This document shows, in pieces, positions 56,441 to 64,000 of a stretch of 64,000 nucleotides of DNA. The translations under genes were made by a program, and so were the position numbers. Location: contig NC_077228.1 in assembly GCF_027887165.1 (NCBI RefSeq), positions 426,411,535 through 426,475,534 on the forward strand. The letters are read 5' to 3'. The stretch is from Monodelphis domestica. Lineage: Eukaryota; Chordata; Mammalia; Didelphimorphia; Didelphidae. Under the pieces are notes generated by a model. It was not told where the DNA came from. It worked only from the letters and a program-made list of their open reading frames with translations, and did no database searches. Numbering within the stretch: the stretch's first letter is position 1; each line of letters opens with the position of its first letter.

Positions 56441-58889
56441 GGTGAGTATCAGGGATTTGAAGAAAAATGAGATAGAGTTATGGGGTGTGTGGTAGTCATG
56501 TTGCCTGACATTCATTTTGTAGCATGCAATAGTTAATGAGTAGAAGCAGAAAGAGACAGTTGTTGGGGGATAACTCAGCATTGGGATTTGGCAAGCTTTG
56601 AACGTCAAAGTTGAGGAAGAGAGAAAGGGATCTTAGGTAGAGTTTAGTAATCGGTTGAATTAGTCAATCATGGTATCAAGACTGAAGGCATTAAGAAAAG
56701 ACATTGAGGCTAGAGGTGACATCATAGTTTGAGATAACAGGAAGTGATAAAGGGTTTGGAAGTCATAGTAAGGATGAAGAAGAGGTTTAGCAGAAGAGGT
56801 TTCAACCAGAGAGAAAAATTTCAGAATTCTAGATCATGGGGATACTAATCAATCTGTCAACAGCCATTGCAGTTAATATTTTACAGTGAGACAGCTATGA
56901 GAGAGATACAAAGACAAAAATATGAACCAGTCCTTGCTTCCAAGGAACCTACATTCTTCCATAGTTACTTATAATAATGAAATTGAGTATGATCATTCCT
57001 AAGAGATTTTGAGGTAAAGATGTAGATTATGAGAATTGAGGGAAGTTAAATGAACATAGTTCAGGGTACTTCAGAGGGTTAGGTAATGCTTCTATTAGTT
57101 AAAGAAGAATCTTAGATACTGATCTCTGGGAAAAGAGGAAGAATGGCCTTAGGGCTGATAGAAGACTGAGTCAGGGATTTGGACTATGTAATATTAGATT
57201 ATGAATGACTAAAGAAGACTTTATTGAGTATTGTGCTAAATACTGAGGATACAAATATAAAAGTTAAGATTCCTTGTTCTTAAGGACCTCAACATTCTAA
57301 TAGATGGAGGCTATTATATAGGAAGCTTTAGCTATAAGACAGATAGAAATGTCCAGTGATCCCTAATTGCAGTGACAAGGTAGATGTTAAAGCCTTTTCT
57401 TTAAGTAATAAAACCATATCATTTAATAATGTTGAACTATTTGACAATGTCAAGGACTTTAGTGTAATGAACTTCCTTGTTCTCTTGTAAGCCTTAATGA
57501 ACCAACACTAGCCCCATAGTCTAATTCTGAAATGTTGTGGGATGAGGCATACCTAGAATACACTCTGCAAGTGGAGTACTTAGTTTCCTAATCTCAAAGT
57601 TAATGTTATAAATGTTTTTGAGGACTCTGCCAAGTTGATCTATCTAAAAATAAAACAAAACAAAAACAATATTAGTGGATTTATTTCATAATGAATGTAG
57701 AATAGATAAAATTCTGAGTTTTCATAGTATTATATTTATTGAATTTATGTGAGGAAATATTACAAACATAATTAGAAAATGCATGTTTGAATTCTAAATT
57801 TCTTGGCTTCAGAAGAGAATTTGAAAATGTACTGTTTGAAATTTTAAAAGGAACCTGAAAGCATATGTTTTGTATGTGAAGTCAAATTAGTAATGTGGGT
57901 TAATTATCTTTGTTCTTATATATACTTTTTTTGATGGTGTAGCATTATCTATACTTTTCTTTCAGTTCTTTTAGAAGAAAATAATTACTTGCATATTCAT
58001 AAAAAAATGAAATAATTGAATCATTAATAATGTCATGATTCCCTCAGATATCCCCAGACCCTGCCTATTATCAGAAGAACCCCGAGCCAGTTCATATTGT
58101 ATATAAAGATATACAATATATTTAGGGTTATTTCAGGTATTTTAAGAGTGGACAGAAATCTCTAGAAGCATATTTTCTTCCCTTCCTCTTCCCTTTCCCC
58201 TTAACCATATGTGACTAGTAGTAAGTTTTCATGGATTGAGTTAGTAAGCCATTTCAGGTTTTAATTATACAAATATTAAGTGAACATAGCATTTATCTAA
58301 TGGTCTCTTGGTTTGTTTTTATGGCTTGTAAAAATTCATTTCATTAGAATTACTTCAGTTTGATATGGAATCTATCTGTGGTTTGAATTGTAATATGCTG
58401 CAGTCTTAAGCTTTTGAAGAAAACTCCATACCATTGGAGTTTTTTGTTGCCTTTTGTGAAGATTATGAAATAAATGCTTCCTGCTCTTGTAGTCTAGTTA
58501 GGTAGATGATATGCAATAATATCAAACAGTTACAAAATTCAGGGCAATAGAAGACTGTGGGAAATCTTCTTAAGGTGGAATGATACTGCTGGGATTAAAA
58601 AGACTTCAGAAAATAGAGTTCATCAAGAAAATGTTAGGAATAAGATTGCTAAAGAGGTTGGAATTGGGAGGGAAATCCAGTCAGAATGCAAAAGGATGAA
58701 TAAAGTTATTTTGAGGAAAGAGAACAAGTATGATTTATTAGGCATTGTAAGAAGAATTGGAGTTGAAAATCTTAGAAGAGGGGGAAGAGAGAATGAGGCA
58801 TTCAAGGATTTTCGACAGTGAAGTATACTTAATTAGTTAAAGGCTTAAATGTAAACCTGAACTTATTAATACATCAGTCAAGAGTAATT
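56441..58889. other. intron 2, mainly unique DNA
   Basis: Weak 15680-type scraps near 56890-56960 and 57225-57360. A small perfect inverted repeat, ATATTGTATA and TATACAATAT, lies near 58096-58121. No exon seen. Confidence 0.5.
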
Positions 58890-59790
58890 TATAATTTCTT
58901 TTTTTCCATTTGAATAAGTTTATTTAGTCAGTTTAGAATATTATTCCTTGGTTACAATAATCACATTATTTCCCTCCTTCCCCTCCACTCACTCTTCCTG
59001 CAGCCAACATGCAGTTTCATTGGGTATTACATGTGTCCTTGATCAGAACCCATTTCCATATTGTTGTTTACACTAGGATGTTCATTTAGAGTCTATATCC
59101 CCAGCAATATGCCTTCAAACCATGTATTCAAGCAGTTGTTTTTCTTTGGTGTTTTTACTCCCACAGTTTTTCCTCTGAATGTGGATAATGTTTTTTCTCT
59201 AGATTTCTCCAAGTTGTTCAGGATGACTGCATTGCCACTAATGGAGAAGTCCATTACATTCAATTGTACCACAGTGTTAGCTTCTGTGTACAATGTTTTC
59301 CTGGTTCTGCTCCTCTCACTCTGCCTCAATTCCTGGAGGTTTTTCCAGTCCCCATGGAATTCCTCCACTTTATTATTTCTTTCACAATAGTATTCCATCA
59401 CCAACATATGCCACAATTTGTTCAGCCATTCCCCAATTGAAGGGCATCCCCTCTATTTCCAATTTTTTGCCACCACAAAGAGCGCAGCTATGAATATTTT
59501 TGTACATGTCTTTTTCCTTATTATCTCTTTGGGGTACAAACCCAGCAGTGCTATGGCTAGATCAAAGGACAGACAGTCTTTTAGCACCCTTTGGGCATAG
59601 TTCCAAATTGCCCTCCAGAATGGTTGGATCAATTCACAACTCCAGCATCAATGCATTAATGTCCCAACTTTGCCACACCCTCTGAAACATTCATTACTTT
59701 CCTTTGCTGTCATGTTAGCCAATCTGCTAGGTGTGAGGTGATACCTCAGAGTTGTTTTGATTTGCATTTCATGATTTCTTAAATCAGAGA
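58890..59790 (-). mobile_element. L1 3' end, antisense, 5'-truncated
   Basis: On the minus strand it reads the ORF2 C-terminus (MWHMLVMEYYC near 59416, FHGDWKNLQELRQSE) and then the 3'UTR to a T-rich stretch (A-tail) near 58895. The sequence is very similar to the copy at 61071-61445. The open frame at 59093-59416 is a genuine but partial ORF2 end fused to 3'UTR. Target duplication not clearly resolved. Confidence 0.88.
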
Positions 59791-60594
59791 CTTATAAAAG
59801 CAGTGTTTTCTAAAGAACTACTGGGGTTGTGGTGCAACTTTAGGGGCACATAACCTTTTGAAGACTTTTATTTTCTGATATGTAAAGTGAGACAGTTGAA
59901 TTAGATGATCTCTAAAGTTCCTTTTACCTCTAAAATTCTGTTGTTCAAGAGTAGTAGAGAAGAAAAATCAGAGTGAGAGAAGCTTAGTAGTCATTTGTGA
60001 GATGGTAAAAGTCTAAGCCAGAACATTGGCAATGGGGAAAAATGGGTTAGGTAAGAAAGTACTTGATTATAGATAGTGAAAAAAATTGTGGGTAATGTGA
60101 AGGCTTGGAGACAGGAAAAGTGGAAAAGAGAAATGGTGACATTGGAGAGGTAAAGTTGATTTGAAAACAAAACTTTGTTTTTAAACATTCTACATCTTAG
60201 TTGTTTAAGGTATGGTATATATGGTATAGTGGAAACTACTGGAATTGATGTCAAAACTCAGGTTCAAATTTAGTTGATCTCTTCCTACTGCTCATGGTAC
60301 CTTGTAATTCATTTAGTCTGTTAGGAGGCTCAGTTTCTTTATTTGTGAAATGAAGGAATAGGACTAGATGAATTTTAATCTTCCAGCTTTAAATATATGA
60401 TTCTTCAGGAGTAGAAATACCCTCTAGGCAACTGAAAATATAGAAGTGGAGCTTTTTTAGCCATCAAATCCCAGCTAATGAGAAAAAAGTGTTGTTTTCT
60501 CAATTAAAAAAAAAGTACCACTACTTCCCTAAATCTTAGCTTTTTAAGGGTCACATAATTAAGGAAATTCCTGGAAGTGGTGGGGAATAGGTTG
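59791..60594. other. intron 2, one MIR-like remnant
   Basis: A MIR-like piece lies at about 60225-60400 (GTATAGTGGAAACTACTGGA, CTCAGTTTCTTTATTTGTGA). The rest is unique. Confidence 0.55.
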
Positions 60595-60758
60595 AAAGCC
60601 AGGCTTTGGGGCAAGAAGTCCTGAGGAGAAATTTTGGGTTCAAATATGGCCTCAAATACTTTCTAGCTGTGTCACCTGGGGGTGAGTCACTTAACCCTCA
60701 TTGCCCAGGCCTTCTGACTCTTCTGCCATGAAAGGTGAGAATTAAAAAAAAAAAGGAA
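60595..60758 (+). mobile_element. SINE1-like CORE-SINE, plus strand
   Basis: TTTTGGGTTCAAATATGGCC, TCTAGCTGTGTCACCTGGGG, GAGTCACTTAACCCTCATTG, GCCCAGGCCTTCTGACTCTT and an A-run tail. The tRNA-like head is shortened. Confidence 0.75.
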
Positions 60759-61052
60759 ATCCCCATTTTCCTTAAAGGTGAGCTTCCTCGGTTATATAGC
60801 CAGATCTTACCTTATTTCCTGGTTCTCTTAATTTTTAAGTAGGTAAATTTTGCTTAACAAATGGTATTTTAAAAAATATTTATTTCCATGTGTATTTGGT
60901 ATAAATAATATTGAGCAAAATTGAGTTATAGGAAATATAAAAATATCAGGATAAGCATTATCAAATAACAACTGGCTTTAGTGTTATAAGTATATTAATG
61001 AAATTAGTAAAGAAGGTTCATAGAAGAGGTCTACAAATTATGACATTTTTTT
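60759..61052. other. intron 2, no feature seen
   Basis: AT-rich unique DNA. Confidence 0.5.
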
Positions 61053-61070
61053 TACCAAACAAAAACTCTT

Positions 61071-61445
61071 TTTTAAAAATTAATTTATTTAGTCAATTCA
61101 GAACATTATTCCTTGGTTATAAGAATCATATTCTTTCCCTCCCTCCCCCACCCCTTCCCATACCCAATGCGGAATTCCATTGGGTATTACATGTGTCTTT
61201 AATAAGAACCTATTTCCATGAGTATTTTTATTAGGATGTTCATTTAGAGTCTACATCCCCAGCCATATCCCATCGACCCATGTATTCAACCAGTTGTTTT
61301 TCTTCTGTGTTTCTACTCCCACAGTTTTTCCTCTGAATGTGGATAATGCTTTTTCTCTAGATTTCTCCAAGTTGTTCAGGATGACTGCATTGCCACTAAT
61401 GGAGAAGTCCATTACATTCGATTGTACCACAGTGTATTGGTCTCT
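61071..61445 (-). mobile_element. short 5'-truncated L1, antisense, with 18-bp target duplication
   Basis: TACCAAACAAAAACTCTT occurs at 61053-61070 and again, exactly, at 61445-61462 (the t at 61445 can belong to either). The insert is about 375 bp: L1 3'UTR in reverse plus the last part of ORF2, with the short A-tail seen as T-rich DNA at 61071. It is nearly the same as the corresponding part of the 58.9-kb copy. Confidence 0.92.
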
Positions 61446-61462
61446 ACCAAACAAAAACTCTT

Positions 61463-63284
61463 GAAAGCACTTTAATGGTAAAACTTGTAAGAGACACAAA
61501 AAAATGGAACATTTTCAACTATGATTTTTCCAGCGTTAGCAGTTTACACATTAGTGAATTAAGAAGGAGAGTTAACAGTGCAGGTATGCATTTTGGTGAA
61601 CTTAAGCTTTGGCTCATATTAACAACAGTTAAAAGAGAGAAAGGAAGTCATCCATTTAATCTTTTTTATGTTTTTAGAAGCTCTGCACCTTTTGCTTTGA
61701 TTCAGTGAACAAATAGATGTATTACTCTTAAAAGCAAGAGAGACTTTCTGATTTTTTTCCACTTTTAATCAGAATGTTGCCCTAGCACTATGTTAGCTTT
61801 TTTTGTTTTAGAGCTGTTATTTATTGTATTGTTGTCCTAAATCATTTTGGATTTTAAAAAAATGAGCAAAAAGCTAATATATTTTGTTATAGCATTTGAT
61901 TAATTATGTCGACCATTCATACCCTATATGCTACAGTTTAGGCCATGAAGAGGATGAAAAGTTATTGGAGGGAGAAAGGAACAGAAAAATCTGATTAAAA
62001 TGCTTTGTGGCATTTTAAGTCCATTTTCTGAGTGTAGTCATCTAAATCTCTTGAATAACAATTCTCAATATTTTTGGAGTTATGCTATGTTTTATTTTCT
62101 TGACAACTCCTAGAAGTGTAGATTAAAGTGAAATAAATTTAACTTCCTTATGAAACCATCTAGCTTTCCATTGAAATAACTGGTTATACATGTAGATGTT
62201 TAAAAAACCAGAGATAGGATCACTACTTGTATAACAATTTTTCTTCAACTGTGAAATGAGTGTAGCATCTTTTCTAACTATATTGTGAGCAAAATATCAC
62301 TTGGCACAGTTCTTGGCACATATTAGTTGCTTAGTAAATTCTTATGGACTAAATGACAAAAATGATCCAGGAGTAAATTTAGTTTCTATCATGCTACAGA
62401 AGGTTCACACATAGTTTATATTTGTAATTAAAAAAAATACAAGTTGGATATTGGTCATTTGTTAGACAAGATGAAGAAAAATTGAATTGATAATGTGTAA
62501 TTGTTGTGTTGGTAGATATTCTCTGAACTATCAAAGGAGAGTGTTGTACAGAATACTGTAGAAGAACATGTTATATGAGAAAAAATGAGTGAAACTTCCA
62601 GTTTTTCTGCTAACATGCCTACTGTTCTAGAAATTTGAATTCATTGTTGAGACAGCATTCTCTGTTCATAGTTCATCCCATTATTCAATATATTCATATT
62701 TAATCACATGAAGCCCTTAAAACAACCTTTAAATAGTCTCATTTTGATAGAAGAGGTTGGAGAGAAATCTGTTTTTGAATGATTTGTTTGTAAACACAGT
62801 GCCACTAGGTTATTATAAAGCTTCTTTTAAAGGATTTTGATTAATTTCGTTCATGCTTACCCATAATGCTTTACTGAGTTGTACTTTGTAATTTGACTAG
62901 TTAGCTTGGAATTCATTGAGACCCCGCCAGGAAATTTAATTTTCAAGTCAGTTAATAATGTATATGATGGTCTTTACAATGTTTAGTTTGTTGTTGACGC
63001 ATTGTTTGAGGAATATAAGTGGTACTTTTTTCCTCCTTAATGTGTTTTTTCTGAATTGCTGTTGTACATGCTTAGGGTTAAAATGCTATATTTAAAATGT
63101 TGTGCTATATTGTTTACTAAGATTTTAACATTTATTAAGATATGTAGGAAACATAGCTATCCTATTGGAAAGAATATTTAATAATGGACATTATAAATTG
63201 AGACACAACCAGATTTTCATTCTCTTAAATCATGGAGTAATAGTTTTGTAATGAGATTGACCATTTGGTCATTGAAACTCATAG
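61463..63284. other. intron 2, unique DNA with one L2-like tail
   Basis: CTTGGCACAGTTCTTGGCAC then TAGTTGCTTAGTAAATTC near 62300 is an L2-like 3' end. No exon or other feature seen. Confidence 0.5.
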
Positions 63285-63465
63285 ATTCTATTTTTTTTTT
63301 TAATCTTACGTTCTGCTTAAAATTTTTTTTGACAGAAGGGCAAGGACTAGGCAATTAGTGTTAAATGACACAGCTTGGAAGGATCTGAGGTCACATTTGA
63401 ACCCAAGACATCGTGACAGTTTCAGAACTACCCTCTACCCACTGTACTACCTTGATATGCCTCTC
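63285..63465 (-). mobile_element. SINE1-like CORE-SINE, minus strand, diverged
   Basis: T-run, TCTTACGTTCTGCTTAAAAT, AGGCAATTAGTGTTAAATGA, TCACATTTGAACCCAAGACA, and a head near CTGTACTACCTTGATATGCC. Confidence 0.7.
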
Positions 63466-64000
63466 ACTCATAGATTCTAAAAGGTAGGGCATTCTGAGTT
63501 TTGAGTTCCTTTTTCCTCTTAGGAAAGTACTGGTCATTTGGATTCTGGAGGATCCAGAATAGGTGAGAAACAGGAACTTTTCTCAATAATTCTTATTTTT
63601 TCCTAGTATGAAATAGGTGGACACTTAACTTTGAAGTCATAGTTTTGGAAAGTGGGAAGACCTTCTCTAGTTTGGGGATTTAATTCCCTTCAACTGCTCC
63701 CCAAAGAGCAGAAAGCAAAGCTGCTTCCTATAAACATAATAGAGTAATAACTAATTGGCATAGAGTGGTCTTTTCATAAAGTTGCTTGGCCATGGGATTT
63801 TTTTGTGTGTAGAGGATGTCCTTTCTGGTAAGAGGACAAAGTTCTATTTTATTGAGCTTACAATTTTTCTTTGAGGTTTTACTATGAATGCTAACCTGGC
63901 TGAGCAGGTGGGGAGAATTTCTGTCAGGCAGCAAAATTTATAACACTCAAGAATATTTATCTTGACCTCTTTTTACAATATTGAATGTCTCCATCTCTGT
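63466..64000. other. intron 2, no feature seen
   Basis: Unique DNA to the window end; the minus frame at 63728-63934 has no recognisable domain. Confidence 0.5.

Larger units (their letters stand above)
47900..64000 (+). other. STXBP5: STXBP5 (tomosyn-1) gene, 5' part, continues beyond the window
   Basis: The gene encodes tomosyn-1, a cytosolic and membrane-associated Lgl-family protein. It has two N-terminal WD40 beta-propellers and a C-terminal R-SNARE motif that binds syntaxin-1 and SNAP-25 and restrains vesicle exocytosis (family knowledge). Seen here are a CpG-island promoter and leader, coding exons 1 and 2 with matching splice sites, intron 1 in full and the start of intron 2. Two exon peptides favour STXBP5 over STXBP5L: the start MKKFNIRKVLDGLTAG followed by Ser and Gln runs, and [16 protein letters not shown] with [12 protein letters not shown] in exon 2. 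As I recall it, STXBP5L has FPHQPTALAFDP and AIGTRTGAIR, and lacks the Gln run. The transcription start cannot be fixed from sequence, so the left bound is the edge of the CpG island. Exon 3 (expected to continue with Phe-Gly-Arg-Pro) was not found before the window ends. Confidence 0.93.
52181..64000 (+). other. STXBP5: STXBP5 intron 2 (partial), U12-type donor
   Basis: The intron starts with GTATCCTTT and extends past the window, so it exceeds 11.8 kb. Apart from the donor it holds unique AT-rich DNA and the repeats listed separately. I searched by eye for a continuation of the WD40 domain and for a U12 branch-site motif next to an exon and found neither, so the acceptor and exon 3 lie outside. 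Confidence 0.85.

Noticed and set aside
59093..59416. 107-codon minus-strand frame with real protein similarity
   Set aside because: It is the C-terminus of L1 ORF2 running into the 3'UTR, so it is annotated as part of the L1 rather than a host gene.

Overview
This is vertebrate nuclear DNA, almost certainly from a marsupial. It is AT-rich, dominated by interspersed repeats, and low in CpG except for one island. The repeats are ones I associate with marsupials: tRNA-derived CORE-SINEs of the MAR1 and SINE1 types, L1 with a marsupial-style 3' end, abundant L2 and L3/CR1 LINEs, and endogenous retroviral LTRs. Repeat names come from recognition by eye, without a library search, so subfamilies are not assigned.

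One protein-coding gene is supported: the 5' end of STXBP5 (tomosyn-1), on the + strand. A CpG island at about 47.9-49.44 kb carries the promoter and 5' leader. Coding exon 1 is 49264-49428 (55 codons, with Ser and Gln runs). Intron 1 is 2654 bp and U2-type. Coding exon 2 is 52083-52180 (98 nt). Intron 2 runs off the right edge. Its donor, GTATCCTTT, is an exact match to the U12-type (minor spliceosome) 5' splice site, and this is the most interesting single signal in the window. The leader also holds a 31-codon uORF whose start has a strong Kozak context.

The left 47.9 kb shows no convincing coding exon and looks like upstream intergenic DNA. It holds layered retroelements with readable insertion history. 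There is a minus-strand LTR retroelement at 9697-13334, with paired LTRs and a near-perfect 6-bp target duplication. An L2 element is split by an LTR at 13659-15315 (target duplication CAAT), which itself seems to carry a nested opposite-strand LTR. A 5'-truncated L1 at 41.2-43.0 kb has its target duplication intact. An antisense L1 is split by an L2, and a probable twin-primed L1 lies at 8.5-9.1 kb. Three inverted repeats (18754-18838, 32153-32289, 38540-38666) are not explained by the repeats I recognise. A compact promoter-like cluster (ETS and ZNF143-type sites, two CCAAT boxes, TATA) lies at 46.75-46.90 kb, about 1 kb upstream of the CpG island.

The right 12 kb is STXBP5 intron 2, containing antisense L1 3' ends (one with an 18-bp target duplication), MIR-like SINEs, L2/L3 remnants and unique AT-rich DNA. 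I did not find a new multi-gene system here. Most short open frames in the window are chance or repeat-derived.
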